Positions 1 through 8,892 of a stretch of DNA of 64,000 bases are shown here, one piece after another. How positions within the stretch are numbered: position 1 is the first letter of the stretch; each line of letters starts with the position of its first letter. The stretch covers positions 25,787 through 89,786 of the forward strand of contig NZ_JAMBIZ010000013.1 in the NCBI RefSeq assembly GCF_025291715.1, in the 5' to 3' direction. A program made the position numbers and the translations under genes. This DNA is from Metasolibacillus sp. (GTDB lineage Bacteria; Bacillota; Bacilli; Bacillales_A; Planococcaceae). The notes below the pieces were generated by a model. The model was not told the DNA's origin. It made no database searches and saw only the letters and a list, made by a program, of their open reading frames with translations.

Positions 1-714
1 ACCACGAGAAGCACCAACTGCACCGCCTAATACGTTCGCAAGCTCTTTTAATGGCTCAAAGCCTTCTTCTGATTTCACGCCACGTCCGCCAGCAACAACC
101 ACTTTTGCCTCTGATAAATCAACACCCTCTGCTGATTTGCGAACAACTTCTTTAATAATTGTACGCAAGTTTGTAATATCAACAGCTAATGACGATACAT
201 CGCCTGAGCGACCTGCATCTTTTGCAAGTGGTGCGATATTGTTTGGACGAATCGTTACAAATACGATGCCATCCTTCACCTTTACTTTTTCGAATGCTTT
301 ACCAGAATAAATTGGGCGGATAAATACTGCACCGTCACCAGCGCCTTCGATTTCTGTTACGTCAGATACAAGACCTGCTTGTAATTTTGATGCGATTTTT
401 GGTGATAAGTCTTTCCCAAGAGCTGTGTGACCAAATACGATTGCTTCTGGGCTTTCTTCACCAACAACTGCCATAAATGCTTGGCTAAAGCCATCAGATG
501 TATATGATTTTAAGTGTGGGTGTTCCACTGTGACAACGCGGTCTGCACCGTATGCAACTAATTCATTTGCGACACCCGCAACGCTATCTCCGATTAATAC
601 CCCAACAATTTCGCCACCATCAGCGATTTGTTTTGCTGCTGCAATTGCCTCGAACGATACGTTACGTAGGCTTCCTTCACGAACTTCCCCTAAAACTAAC
701 ACTTTTTTTGACAT
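1..714 (-). CDS. etfA: Electron transfer flavoprotein alpha subunit (C-terminus outside window)
   Basis: EtfA pairs with EtfB to carry electrons from acyl-CoA dehydrogenases to the respiratory chain; the alpha subunit holds most of the FAD site. Reading down from the ATG at 714 gives 238 codons with no stop, starting MSKKVLVLGEVREGSLRN, and the frame runs off the left edge just after VLGGAVGASRG, the beginning of the C-terminal FAD domain. The family is normally about 320-330 residues, so roughly a quarter is missing only because the window ends. The start has the purine-rich site GGAGGGAAAT before it and lies 37 bp after etfB. It is the last visible gene of the lcfA-fadR-fadB-etfBA operon. 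Confidence 0.95.
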   Translation of the reverse strand, partial: MSKKVLVLGEVREGSLRNVSFEAIAAAKQIADGGEIVGVLIGDSVAGVANELVAYGADRVVTVEHPHLKSYTSDGFSQAFMAVVGEESPEAIVFGHTALGKDLSPKIASKLQAGLVSDVTEIEGAGDGAVFIRPIYSGKAFEKVKVKDGIVFVTIRPNNIAPLAKDAGRSGDVSSLAVDITNLRTIIKEVVRKSAEGVDLSEAKVVVAGGRGVKSEEGFEPLKELANVLGGAVGASRG

Positions 715-751
715 GCTATTTCCCTCCGTTACCTTTGTTATGAATATGCAA

Positions 752-1525
752 TTAGACTACTTTTGCTTCTGTGTGTAGTAAGTTAACAAGCTCTTTTACT
801 TGTGCCTGTAATTCGCCTTCTAACACGCGACCTGCTGCTTTTTGTGGTGGTAAGTAGATTTCTACTGTTTCCACTTTTACTTCTACATCATCTTCATCGA
901 TGTCTAAATCATCAAGCTCAAGCTCTTCTAATGGTTTTTTCTTCGCCTTCATAATCCCTGGTAAAGATGGGTAGCGTGGCTCGTTTAAGCCTTGTTGCGC
1001 TGTTACTAATAAAGGTAATGAAGTTTCTAACACTTCTGAGTCCCCTTCGATATCACGCACGATTTTCACGTTTGTGCCATCGATTTCTAGGCTTGTAATT
1101 GTTGTGACATAATTGATACCTAAAAGGTCAGCTAGACGAGGGCCTACTTGACCAGAGCCACCATCAATTGCAACATTACCTGCTAAAATTAAATCTACCT
1201 CTTTATCTTTTAAATATTCTGCTAGAATATAAGCTGATGAATATTGATCTAATTCGTCTAAATCGTCTTCTGTATTAATTAGGACCGCTTCGTCGGCACC
1301 CATTGCCAATGCTGTACGCAATTGCTTTTCAGCATCTTCGCCACCGATTGTGATAACCGTTACTTTGCCACCTAGTGCATCACGCTTTTGAATCGCTTCT
1401 TCAATCGCATACTCATCGTATGGGTTAATGATGAACTCTGCGCCATCCTCTTGAATTTTGCCACCTGCTACAACGATTTTTTCCTCTGTGTCAAACGTGC
1501 GTTTTACTAATACATAAATGTTCAT
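752..1525 (-). CDS. etfB: Electron transfer flavoprotein beta subunit
   Basis: The 257-residue EtfB partner of the FAD/AMP-containing heterodimer. The N-terminus MNIYVLVKRTFDTEEKI, the NPYDEYAIEEAI segment near residue 34, the AMP-contacting DGGSGQVGP loop near residue 121 and the EtfB signature ending NEPRYPSLP are all present. Length is normal. The ATG at 1525 follows GGGGGTCTGGAAA. The spacer to fadB (1526-1652) is the longest in the cluster, and I see no convincing promoter in it, so etfBA are probably co-transcribed with fadR-fadB. By context it accepts electrons from beta-oxidation. Confidence 0.96.
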   Translation of the reverse strand: MNIYVLVKRTFDTEEKIVVAGGKIQEDGAEFIINPYDEYAIEEAIQKRDALGGKVTVITIGGEDAEKQLRTALAMGADEAVLINTEDDLDELDQYSSAYILAEYLKDKEVDLILAGNVAIDGGSGQVGPRLADLLGINYVTTITSLEIDGTNVKIVRDIEGDSEVLETSLPLLVTAQQGLNEPRYPSLPGIMKAKKKPLEELELDDLDIDEDDVEVKVETVEIYLPPQKAAGRVLEGELQAQVKELVNLLHTEAKVV

Positions 1526-1652
1526 TTTCCAGACCCCCGAAAGCTAATTTATTTTGATTCAGTAGTAAATTTCCTTCTTTAATAGGAATGTGACGAGGTT
1601 TTCCTCGCATACTCAAAAAAATCCGGACGCAATTACGCTGGGGCGTAATTGA

Positions 1653-2426
1653 TTATTTACCTTTAAAAACTGGTTGACGTTTTTCAATAAATGCTTGTAT
1701 TCCCTCTTTTGCGTCCTCTGATACGAAAACTGTCCCAAAGCTTTCCGCCTCGGCTGCTACCCCTTCATGGAAGGATGCAGGCTTTGCATATTGTAGCATC
1801 GCAATAGCCGCCTTTAGTGCAACTGGACTTTTCTTCGCAATTTTTTTCGCAATTTCAAGCGTTTTTGGCAATAATTCCTCATCCGTAAATGCTTGGTTTG
1901 CTAATCCCCATTGGACAGCCTCTGCCCCTGTAATTGGCTCTGATGTAAACAGCATTTCAGCCGCTTTTGCAAAGCCTACATAACGCGGTAAGCGCTGTGT
2001 ACCTGCAAAACCAGGAATTAAGCCTAGCTGTAGCTCTGGCAAGCCTAGCTTCGCACCTTCAGTTACATAGCGTAAGTGACAGCCCATTGCTAGCTCTAGC
2101 CCCCCGCCTAATGCTGCACCGTGAATCGCTGCAATAATAGGTTTCGAGAATGTTTCTAATCTCTCAAAAACATTTTGTCCATGCTGAGATAATTTTGCGA
2201 ATTCTGCGCCTGATGATACTTCTGTAAATTCTTTAATATCTGCACCGGCAGAGAAAAAGCGCCCTTCACCATGTAATACGATGACACGAACTTCCTCATT
2301 ATGCTCCACTATATCGAGTAATTCATTAACTTCTGCAATCATTCCTCGTGATAAAGCGTTGGCTGGTGGTCGCTGTATTGTTACAACAGCTACGCCTTCG
2401 TCTATTGCCCAACTGAGAAATTCCAT
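1653..2426 (-). CDS. fadB: Enoyl-CoA hydratase/isomerase (beta-oxidation)
   Basis: A crotonase-fold enoyl-CoA hydratase hydrating trans-2-enoyl-CoA in beta-oxidation. The CoA/oxyanion segments [15 protein letters not shown] and [12 protein letters not shown] are intact, and both expected catalytic glutamates can be seen, in LPELQLG and AKAAEML. The frame opens at GTG 2438, but that codon overlaps the AAAGGGG ribosome site. The ATG at 2426 ([11 protein letters not shown]) is better placed and gives 257 residues, close to Bacillus subtilis FadB. It lies just behind fadR and is not the large two-domain FadB of enterobacteria. Confidence 0.93.
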   Translation of the reverse strand: MEFLSWAIDEGVAVVTIQRPPANALSRGMIAEVNELLDIVEHNEEVRVIVLHGEGRFFSAGADIKEFTEVSSGAEFAKLSQHGQNVFERLETFSKPIIAAIHGAALGGGLELAMGCHLRYVTEGAKLGLPELQLGLIPGFAGTQRLPRYVGFAKAAEMLFTSEPITGAEAVQWGLANQAFTDEELLPKTLEIAKKIAKKSPVALKAAIAMLQYAKPASFHEGVAAEAESFGTVFVSEDAKEGIQAFIEKRQPVFKGK

Positions 2427-2442
2427 TCTTCCATACACCCCT

Positions 2443-3024
2443 TTAAGCTTTTAAGCCATTCAGTAGTAATTGCTGCACTTTTGGTGCTTGTTCAAGTAAA
2501 TTATAACGATAGTCATTCATTACCCAAGTTGTCGTAATTTCATCGATTGTGCCAAATACCATTTGACGCGCTACTCGCACATCCATTGCAGAATTAAATT
2601 CACCAGACACCATGCCTTCAATTAAAATTTCATCAAGCAATTTTAAATATTCCTTTAAAATCGCATTGATTTTTAAGCGAATTTCCTTATTGGACTGACG
2701 TAATTCTAATTGTGTCACCGTTGCAAGATGATGATCATCCGCTAATACTGAAAAGTGACCTTCAATCATTCGGCATAGTTTTTCTGAAGAGGTTTCACCA
2801 CTTTTTAAAATTTCCTGTAAGTTTTCAACGAACACGACCATCTTTTCTTGAAAAACAGAAATTAAAATATCCTCTTTGTTTTTGAAATAAAGATAAATTG
2901 TGCCGTCAGCAACGCCAGCCTGTTTGGCAATTTTCGAAACTTGAGCCTGATGGTAGCCATTTTCAGCAATTGCAATAACAGCAGCATCAATAATTTGTTT
3001 ATATTTTGGTTTATTGCGCTTCAT
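2443..3024 (-). CDS. fadR: TetR-family fatty-acid regulator FadR
   Basis: A TetR-fold repressor of fatty-acid degradation that in Bacillus is released from DNA by long-chain acyl-CoA. The N-terminal helix-turn-helix ([20 protein letters not shown] to [16 protein letters not shown]) is very close to B. subtilis FadR, and so is the core around [19 protein letters not shown]. The open frame begins at a GTG at 3036, but the ATG at 3024 ([11 protein letters not shown]) has GGTGGTGAT at good distance and matches the family start, giving 193 residues. A near-perfect FadR box lies only 54 bp upstream, so self-regulation is likely. Confidence 0.94.
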   Translation of the reverse strand: MKRNKPKYKQIIDAAVIAIAENGYHQAQVSKIAKQAGVADGTIYLYFKNKEDILISVFQEKMVVFVENLQEILKSGETSSEKLCRMIEGHFSVLADDHHLATVTQLELRQSNKEIRLKINAILKEYLKLLDEILIEGMVSGEFNSAMDVRVARQMVFGTIDEITTTWVMNDYRYNLLEQAPKVQQLLLNGLKA

Positions 3025-3077
3025 GTTTATCACCACCAGTAAAAAATCAATTACATTTTCTTTTCATAAGAAAAACA

Positions 3078-3095
3078 TGAATGACCATTCATTCA
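3078..3095. promoter_or_regulatory. FadR operator upstream of fadR
   Basis: The 18-mer TGAATGACCATTCATTCA matches the published Bacillus FadR consensus TGAATGAMTANTCATTCA at 17 of 18 positions. It sits immediately downstream of the -10 hexamer of the fadR promoter, where a bound dimer would block transcription. Confidence 0.85.
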
Positions 3096-3102
3096 TGTTT
3101 TT

Positions 3103-3131
3103 ATATTATTATTTGTTCTACTAGATGTCAA
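3103..3131 (-). promoter_or_regulatory. Sigma-A promoter for fadR-fadB-etfBA
   Basis: On the minus strand TTGACA (3126-3131), a 17-bp spacer and TAATAT (3103-3108). It lies between lcfA and fadR, with the FadR box overlapping the predicted start of transcription near 3096. Confidence 0.8.
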
Positions 3132-3151
3132 GTAGTTCACCAAATATTTTC

Positions 3152-4840
3152 TTATGCTTCTTTCGCTGCAAGCTTTTGCTTTTCTTCATCAATTAATGAG
3201 CGACGTAAAATTTTCCCTACCGCTGTTTTTGGTAGCTCTGTACGGAACTCATAGTGACGTGGCACTTTGAATGAAGCTAAGTTTTTACGACAAAATTCAT
3301 TTAGCTGCTCTTCTGTTACTGAATAGCCTTCTTTTAATACAATATACGCCTTCACTGTTTCACCACGATATGGGTCAGGAATCCCTGCAACAACACATTC
3401 CTGTATTGCTTCATGCTCATACAATACTTCCTCTACTTCACGTGGATAAATATTGAAGCCCCCTGCGATAATCATATCTTTTTTTCGGTCTACTACATAA
3501 AAATAACCGTTTTCATCCATATAGCCTAAATCTCCAGTTAAAAACCAACCATCATAAAATGACATTGCCGTTTCTTCTGGTCGATTCCAATAGCCTTTCA
3601 TGACTTGTGGACCTTTTACAGCAATTTCACCAATTTCCCCTGATGGTAAAGGCTCATAGTCACCACTTCGTAAAATGATAGCATCTGTATTTGGCCAAGG
3701 TACACCAATCGAACCGACTATGCGATCATGCCAGATAAAGTTAGCATGTGTTACAGGTGATGTTTCTGTTAGCCCGTAGCCTTCGACAAGCTTCCCACCA
3801 GTAATCTTTTCAAACTTCTCTTGCACATCGACTGGCAATGGAGCTGAACCACTTAAACATGCCTTAATTGAGGAAAGGTCATAGTTGCCGATACCTGGAT
3901 GATTTAATAAACCGATATACATCGTTGGTGCGCCAGGGAATAATGTTGGCTTCTGCTTATCAATCGTTTTTAATGCTTGCTCTGCATCAAACTTCGGCAG
4001 TAACACCATTTTGCCTTTTAGCATAACTGCTAAAATTAAAACGGTTGTCATACCATACACATGGAAGAACGGCAGTATGCCTAAAACTGTTTCATTGCCT
4101 TCCTCGCTTTTATACATCCATGCATCGCACATTTTCGTATTTGCAACTAAATTTTTATGCGTTAGCATAACCCCTTTTGGTGATCCTGTTGTCCCACCAG
4201 TGTATTGCAATAATGCTAAATCTTGCTCAAAATCAAAGTCGAGAGGTATTGGATTTGGCGAGCTTGATTGCATAATATGCGTAAATAAATGATTTGTCCC
4301 ACTATGCTCAACCTTAACGCTAAAGCCATATTGCTTCTTTTGAATGAATGGGTACACTAAATTTTTCGGGAATGGTAAATAATCTTTGATCCCTGTGACA
4401 ATGACATTCTCCAAAGCGGTTTCCTTTATAATCTTCATCGCTCTTGGATATAAAATATCCATTACTAATAGCACTTTTGCGCCTGAGTCAGCCATTTGAT
4501 ATTGCAGCTCCCGCTCTGTATAAAGCGGATTTGTTTGGACAACAATGCCCCCTGCATACATCGTACCATAGTAAGCGATAACAGCTTGTGGACAGTTCGG
4601 TAGCATAACCGCCACACGGTCACCCTTCTCTATCCCTAAGGAACGCAAATAGTTTGCAAACTTTAAAGAGGATTCGTACAGCTCTTTATACGTTAGCTCC
4701 TTCCCCATAAAATGCACGGCAACTTTATCGGGATATACATTGTAAGCCTCCGTTAAAAATTGCTGTACAGGCATTGCAGGTAAGTCGATTTCATGCGGAA
4801 TCTCCTCGGGATACTTCTTTAACCACACCTTCTCTGTCAT
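3152..4840 (-). CDS. lcfA: Long-chain fatty acid--CoA ligase
   Basis: Activates fatty acids to acyl-CoA with ATP, the entry step to the pathway encoded downstream. An ANL-family adenylating enzyme: P-loop YTGGTTGSPKG, GYGLTETSPVTH, the hinge and motif GWFLTGDLGY...DRKKDMIIAGG, and the C-terminal catalytic lysine in LPKTAVGKILRR. The frame extends up to 4873, but ATG 4840 (MTEKVWLKKYPEEIP) has AAGGGGAG at 6 bp and matches the B. subtilis LcfA start, giving 562 residues. Its own promoter is at 4889-4917. In B. subtilis this gene heads the same operon. Confidence 0.95.
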   Translation of the reverse strand: MTEKVWLKKYPEEIPHEIDLPAMPVQQFLTEAYNVYPDKVAVHFMGKELTYKELYESSLKFANYLRSLGIEKGDRVAVMLPNCPQAVIAYYGTMYAGGIVVQTNPLYTERELQYQMADSGAKVLLVMDILYPRAMKIIKETALENVIVTGIKDYLPFPKNLVYPFIQKKQYGFSVKVEHSGTNHLFTHIMQSSSPNPIPLDFDFEQDLALLQYTGGTTGSPKGVMLTHKNLVANTKMCDAWMYKSEEGNETVLGILPFFHVYGMTTVLILAVMLKGKMVLLPKFDAEQALKTIDKQKPTLFPGAPTMYIGLLNHPGIGNYDLSSIKACLSGSAPLPVDVQEKFEKITGGKLVEGYGLTETSPVTHANFIWHDRIVGSIGVPWPNTDAIILRSGDYEPLPSGEIGEIAVKGPQVMKGYWNRPEETAMSFYDGWFLTGDLGYMDENGYFYVVDRKKDMIIAGGFNIYPREVEEVLYEHEAIQECVVAGIPDPYRGETVKAYIVLKEGYSVTEEQLNEFCRKNLASFKVPRHYEFRTELPKTAVGKILRRSLIDEEKQKLAAKEA

Positions 4841-4888
4841 AACATTCTCCCCTTCACCTAGTATATTTTTCATATGCTATTATTAATT

Positions 4889-4917
4889 ATTATAGTGAAA
4901 AATGAATGCGTTTACAA
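4889..4917 (-). promoter_or_regulatory. Sigma-A promoter for lcfA
   Basis: TTGTAA (4912-4917), 17-bp spacer, TATAAT (4889-4894) on the minus strand, about 50 bp before the lcfA ATG. The spacer contains CATTCATT, one half of a FadR box, but the other half is poor, so I do not call an operator here. Confidence 0.65.
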
Positions 4918-5053
4918 ATGATTTTTTGCTATTAATTAGAAAATTCGCTCGATTATGCAATTTATTACTTGTCACAGTTTATGGAGAACGTAGCTAGTTT
5001 TATTACTTAAAAAGGGAATTTATTTTTCATATTTACACCTATTACAGAAAATA

Positions 5054-5914
5054 TTATTGCTTATCAATACGGGATAAAAATGCCTTTATATGCTTTCCTA
5101 AAATAGTTGCGTTATCAAGCCAAGGGTAATGTCCTGCATTGGGAATTAATGCAAATTCACCCTTTTGAAAGTTGGCGGCAAGCTCTTCCACATAACGATA
5201 CGGGCGAGGATCTGCTGCTCCGTGAATAAAGAGGGCAGGAAAGCTGTTAAACGGGATTGCTTGCTTAAATTGCTCGCTACTAAAATACGTCTCACATTGT
5301 GCCCCCACCTTTTGATTTACTTCGCTGTTGACAAACGGCTCATCCATACGTGGAAGCTTGCTAAAGTTATTGTGATTAAACAAATCTGCTTTTAAACTGA
5401 GTGCTCGTAGTCGATTTTTTGTATGCTCCCGTTCCTCATCCTGCATTTTTTCAATAGCTGAACGTAAATGAAGATACTCTGCTCTGTCAGTTGAAGTCAT
5501 TCTATTTAATCTATTTTTACGATAATCAATATGCCATGCAGGGTCGATACCTGTTCCCGCTATATAAAGTAACGCTTTCAGCTTTGTCGGATATTTTGTC
5601 GCGTAGGCTAATGCTAAGGACGCCCCCCAAGAATGACCGCATACAATCCAATTTTGTCTATTCAAGTGCATTCGTAGCTGCTCTAAATCTTCTATGAATG
5701 TTTCAATCGTATAGGGTCCTGTTTTCTCTGAACGCCAGCTTCCTCGCTGCTCGTATCGAATCATTTGAAAGCAATTTTCATCCAACAGCGCTGTTACAGG
5801 CTCTAAATAATCATATGCACCTGGTCCTCCATGTAAAAATACAATGGGTATTCCTTGCCCTTGTACGTGATGCCATAGCGACACACCGTTGATTTTTGCT
5901 GTCGTTCCTTTCAT
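5054..5914 (-). CDS. Alpha/beta hydrolase, proline-iminopeptidase-like
   Basis: A 286-residue alpha/beta-hydrolase of the S33 type. Visible are the oxyanion segment FLHGGPGAYD, the nucleophile elbow GHSWGAS, an acid in IHGAADPRPY and the catalytic histidine in NAGHYPWLD. The GGPG motif and the YEQRGSWRSEKTGPYT segment are those of proline iminopeptidases and related amidases/esterases, but the substrate cannot be told from sequence. The ATG at 5914 has GAGGAGGAG before it. It is separated from yshE by a strong stem-loop at 5943-5986, so it is probably its own unit; I see no clear promoter. Confidence 0.85.
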   Translation of the reverse strand: MKGTTAKINGVSLWHHVQGQGIPIVFLHGGPGAYDYLEPVTALLDENCFQMIRYEQRGSWRSEKTGPYTIETFIEDLEQLRMHLNRQNWIVCGHSWGASLALAYATKYPTKLKALLYIAGTGIDPAWHIDYRKNRLNRMTSTDRAEYLHLRSAIEKMQDEEREHTKNRLRALSLKADLFNHNNFSKLPRMDEPFVNSEVNQKVGAQCETYFSSEQFKQAIPFNSFPALFIHGAADPRPYRYVEELAANFQKGEFALIPNAGHYPWLDNATILGKHIKAFLSRIDKQ

Positions 5915-5942
5915 TTGCTCCTCCTCATTTCACAAATAGATA

Positions 5943-5986
5943 AAGCTTTTAGGAATACAGCTAAATAACCATATTCCTAAAAGCTT
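5943..5986 (-). terminator. Stem-loop after yshE and the small membrane peptide
   Basis: A perfect 15-bp inverted repeat (5943-5957 with 5972-5986), loop of 14, abutting the stop codon of the 26-residue ORF. The trailing minus-strand sequence TTATCTATTTG is only moderately T-rich. Confidence 0.6.
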
Positions 5987-6067
5987 CTATCTCGTCAACA
6001 TATAATAAATGCCTACTGCAATAAATGCAACACACACAATCAATAGCACTTTCGCTAGCTTTTCCAT
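5987..6067 (-). CDS. 26-residue predicted membrane peptide
   Basis: A short frame between yshE and the terminator. ATG 6065-6067 is preceded by TAGGAGTG with an 8-bp spacer and stops at TAG 5987-5989. The product starts MEKLAKVLLIVCVAFIAVG and ends IYYMLTR: one hydrophobic helix with basic residues at both ends, the usual look of a bacterial single-span micropeptide. It lies 13 bp after yshE and ends exactly where the stem-loop begins, so it looks like the last gene of the mutSB-yshE unit. I do not recognise a family. Expression is inferred from ribosome site, spacing and composition only. Confidence 0.55.
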   Translation of the reverse strand: MEKLAKVLLIVCVAFIAVGIYYMLTR

Positions 6068-6080
6068 CTATCTAACACTC

Positions 6081-6494
6081 CTACGAAATACTTGCGCCGA
6101 TAACAAATGATAAACCGACCGAAATAGTACAAGAAATGAAGCCTACTGACCGGTTATCCTTGGCGATTTCTTCATCCACTTTAATAAGCGGTGTTAAAAA
6201 TTCAAATAAGAAATAGGCAAAAATAAGCAATGAAAAACCATATAGTCCCCAGCCTAACATTTCAATTAATGATGTATGACGCTCAATCGAATAGCGGAAA
6301 ACATTACAAACACCTAAAATTTTCCCACCTGTCGCTAATGCTACCGCTACATTGCCTTTTCTAATCTCTTCCCAGTTTTTATACTTCGTTACGACTTCAA
6401 ATAATACCATCGACACTACTAAACAAAGGACAACAACGCTAAAATAACCTGCTGTCTCTACTAAAGGATGTTGCCAAAATGCAGATGCTAACAT
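6081..6494 (-). CDS. yshE: DUF350 integral membrane protein (YshE-like)
   Basis: A 137-residue protein with four predicted membrane spans (about residues 13-33, 50-66, 79-101 and 117-135), matching the DUF350 family. In B. subtilis the homologue YshE also lies directly downstream of mutSB. Function is not known. It starts 13 bp after mutSB, so it is in the same transcript. The conserved GNVAVALATGGKILGV segment in the second span is typical of the family. Confidence 0.85.
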   Translation of the reverse strand: MLASAFWQHPLVETAGYFSVVVLCLVVSMVLFEVVTKYKNWEEIRKGNVAVALATGGKILGVCNVFRYSIERHTSLIEMLGWGLYGFSLLIFAYFLFEFLTPLIKVDEEIAKDNRSVGFISCTISVGLSFVIGASIS

Positions 6495-6507
6495 AAGCTA
6501 TCCCCCT

Positions 6508-8874
6508 CTATTTCAATTCTACAACCGTTACACCGAAGCCGCCCTCTCCAGCCTCGCCATAGCGGAATGATTTCACACGCTTATGCCCTTTTAAATAGCT
6601 TTGAATCCCTTGACGCAATGCGCCTGTCCCTTTCCCGTGAATGATGGAAACACGTGGATAATTAGCAAGTAATGCATCATCTAAATATTTCTCTGTACGA
6701 AGAAGTGCATCCTCATAACGCTCGCCACGCAAATCTAATTCAAGCTTTACAGCACCGCCTCGATTTTTGACATTGGCCATTGTACGCGTTTGCTGCTCTT
6801 TTTCAGGCTTTACGTACTCTAAATCAGATTCTGGTAGCTTCATTTTTAAAATGCCAATTTGAACAACCCACTCATTGTTCGATGCTTTTTCTAGTATTAC
6901 ACCTTTTTGACCGTAGCTAATGACTTTTACTTCATCGCCCACCGCTAAGTTTTGGGCTCGAGTGCGCTCGGCTGCCACTTTTTGCAATACTTTATTATCT
7001 TGTGGCGCTGTCTCTTCCAAGCGTTTTTTCGCATCGATTAATTCATGCTCTTTGACTGCGCTTGCTGCATTTTTTTTCATGGCACGTAGCTCTTCAATAA
7101 TCGCTTCTGCCTCACGCTTGGCCTCATCAACAATTTTACGTGCCTTGTCTTTCGCCTTTTTCTCTAAGCTTTCTTTTTTCTCATCATATGTGCGAATGCG
7201 CTCTGTTAGCTGCTCATGTAAATATGTTGCTTCCTCTAACAAGCCATGTGCTTCCTCTGCCTCTCGCTCTGAGCGAACGCGACTTTCCTCTAAAGAAGCA
7301 ATCATTGATTCGACTTCATGACGGTCTGTTCCTGTAAATGATTTTGCACGGTCAATAATGTTTGCTTTTAAGCCAAGTCTTGTTGAAATTTCAAAGGCAT
7401 TTGAGCGTCCTGGTACACCAATTAATAGGCGATATGTTGGACTCAATGTTTCTACATCAAATTCCACGCTTGCATTGACTACGCTTGGACGATTGTAGCC
7501 ATATGCCTTTAATTCAGGGTAATGCGTTGTTGCCATCACACGTGCACCATAGTCAACAACTTCATCTAAAATGGCAATCGCAAGTGCTGCCCCTTCCTGC
7601 GGGTCTGTCCCTGCACCAAGCTCATCGAATAGCACAAGCGATTTATCATCAAACTTGCTTAAAATATCGACAATATTGACCATATGAGAAGAGAATGTTG
7701 ATAGCGATTGCTCAATTGACTGCTCATCCCCAATATCAGCGAAAATTTGCTCAAAAACAGCTATCTCTGAGCCATCAAGTGCTGGCACAGGTAAACCAGA
7801 TTGTGCCATTAATGTACACAGCCCAACCGTTTTCAACGTCACCGTTTTACCGCCTGTATTTGGTCCTGTAATCACGATCGCTGTTACATCGCGACCAAAT
7901 TCAATCGTGTTCGCCACAGCCTCTTCAATTGGCAATAACGGATGTCTTGCACGCACTAAGCGAATATAACCATCTGCATTGATTTTTGGCATCGTGCATT
8001 TATTTGCTTGCCCATATTTCCCTTTTGCTAAAATGACATCAATTTCACCGAGTAGCTGGACAAGGACGAATAAATCATGTCCCACTTCCTCTACTTTGGC
8101 AGATAGTGTAAGTAAAATGCGCTCGATTTCCGCTTGCTCTTTCACTTTTAGACGCTGCACTTCATTGTTTGCCTGTACAACCGCATCTGGCTCAATAAAT
8201 AATGTTTGTCCAGATGATGATTGGTCATGCACAATCCCGCCATAATGCCCACGGTATTCCTGCTTTACTGGAATAACGAAGCGGTCGTTACGAATTGTAA
8301 TAATCGAATCGGATAGCATTTTTGCTGCATTTGCGCCGCGCGTTAAGCTTTCTAGCTTTTGACGAACCTTTGCTTCCTCTGCACGCAATGATTGACGAAT
8401 CGTACGCAATGTTGTACTTGCGGAATCTAAGACGCCTCCGTTTTCATCAATGCAATCATTAATTTCATGCTGTAAGGCAGTTAAAATCGGCATTTGCTCC
8501 TTGCGTTCTACGAAATGCGGAATCTCGATTGTCTCATCTGCCTGTAAATCCTCTATAAAATTGCGCAAAATACGGCTTGCGCGAATCGTGCTGGCAATTT
8601 CCATTAGCTCCATCGGCGAAAGCATACCGCCGATTTGAGCGCGCTTTGCATGTGGACGTATATCGAAAATGCCCCCCATTGGTACATTGCCTTTGACACG
8701 TAAAATAGATAACCCCTCATCCATTTCCTCTAACAATGCTACAACTGTTTCATAATCGGTTTCAGGTACCAGCTCTTCAATCGCAGACTTCCCAATGGAA
8801 GACGTACAAAACTGGGCAACCTGCTGTCGTATTTTATCAAACTCTAGTGTTTTCAATGCTCGTTGTTCGATCAT
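6508..8874 (-). CDS. mutSB: Endonuclease MutS2 (MutSB)
   Basis: A MutS-family ATPase lacking the mismatch-recognition domain; in Bacillus it is linked to recombination control and rescue of collided ribosomes. Present are Walker A GPNTGGKT, the signature STFSSHM, Walker B LVLFDELGAGTDP, a long charged coiled coil around residues 510-640, a KOW-like segment and a C-terminal Smr nuclease domain (LDLRGERYEDAL ... HGKGTGALRQGI). The open frame reaches GTG 8883, but that overlaps the AGGGGGTG ribosome site; ATG 8874 (MIEQRALKTLEF) gives 788 residues, near the B. subtilis length of 785. It follows polX by 18 bp. Confidence 0.96.
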   Translation of the reverse strand: MIEQRALKTLEFDKIRQQVAQFCTSSIGKSAIEELVPETDYETVVALLEEMDEGLSILRVKGNVPMGGIFDIRPHAKRAQIGGMLSPMELMEIASTIRASRILRNFIEDLQADETIEIPHFVERKEQMPILTALQHEINDCIDENGGVLDSASTTLRTIRQSLRAEEAKVRQKLESLTRGANAAKMLSDSIITIRNDRFVIPVKQEYRGHYGGIVHDQSSSGQTLFIEPDAVVQANNEVQRLKVKEQAEIERILLTLSAKVEEVGHDLFVLVQLLGEIDVILAKGKYGQANKCTMPKINADGYIRLVRARHPLLPIEEAVANTIEFGRDVTAIVITGPNTGGKTVTLKTVGLCTLMAQSGLPVPALDGSEIAVFEQIFADIGDEQSIEQSLSTFSSHMVNIVDILSKFDDKSLVLFDELGAGTDPQEGAALAIAILDEVVDYGARVMATTHYPELKAYGYNRPSVVNASVEFDVETLSPTYRLLIGVPGRSNAFEISTRLGLKANIIDRAKSFTGTDRHEVESMIASLEESRVRSEREAEEAHGLLEEATYLHEQLTERIRTYDEKKESLEKKAKDKARKIVDEAKREAEAIIEELRAMKKNAASAVKEHELIDAKKRLEETAPQDNKVLQKVAAERTRAQNLAVGDEVKVISYGQKGVILEKASNNEWVVQIGILKMKLPESDLEYVKPEKEQQTRTMANVKNRGGAVKLELDLRGERYEDALLRTEKYLDDALLANYPRVSIIHGKGTGALRQGIQSYLKGHKRVKSFRYGEAGEGGFGVTVVELK

Positions 8875-8892
8875 GAAAAACACCCCCTATTT

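Noticed and set aside
4895..4920. Possible second FadR box in the lcfA promoter
   Set aside because: Only the CATTCA half fits; about 11 of 18 consensus positions match, not enough to call.
6920..7321. 133-residue plus-strand frame inside mutSB
   Set aside because: Low-complexity serine-rich antisense shadow of the MutS2 coiled coil, with no ribosome site.
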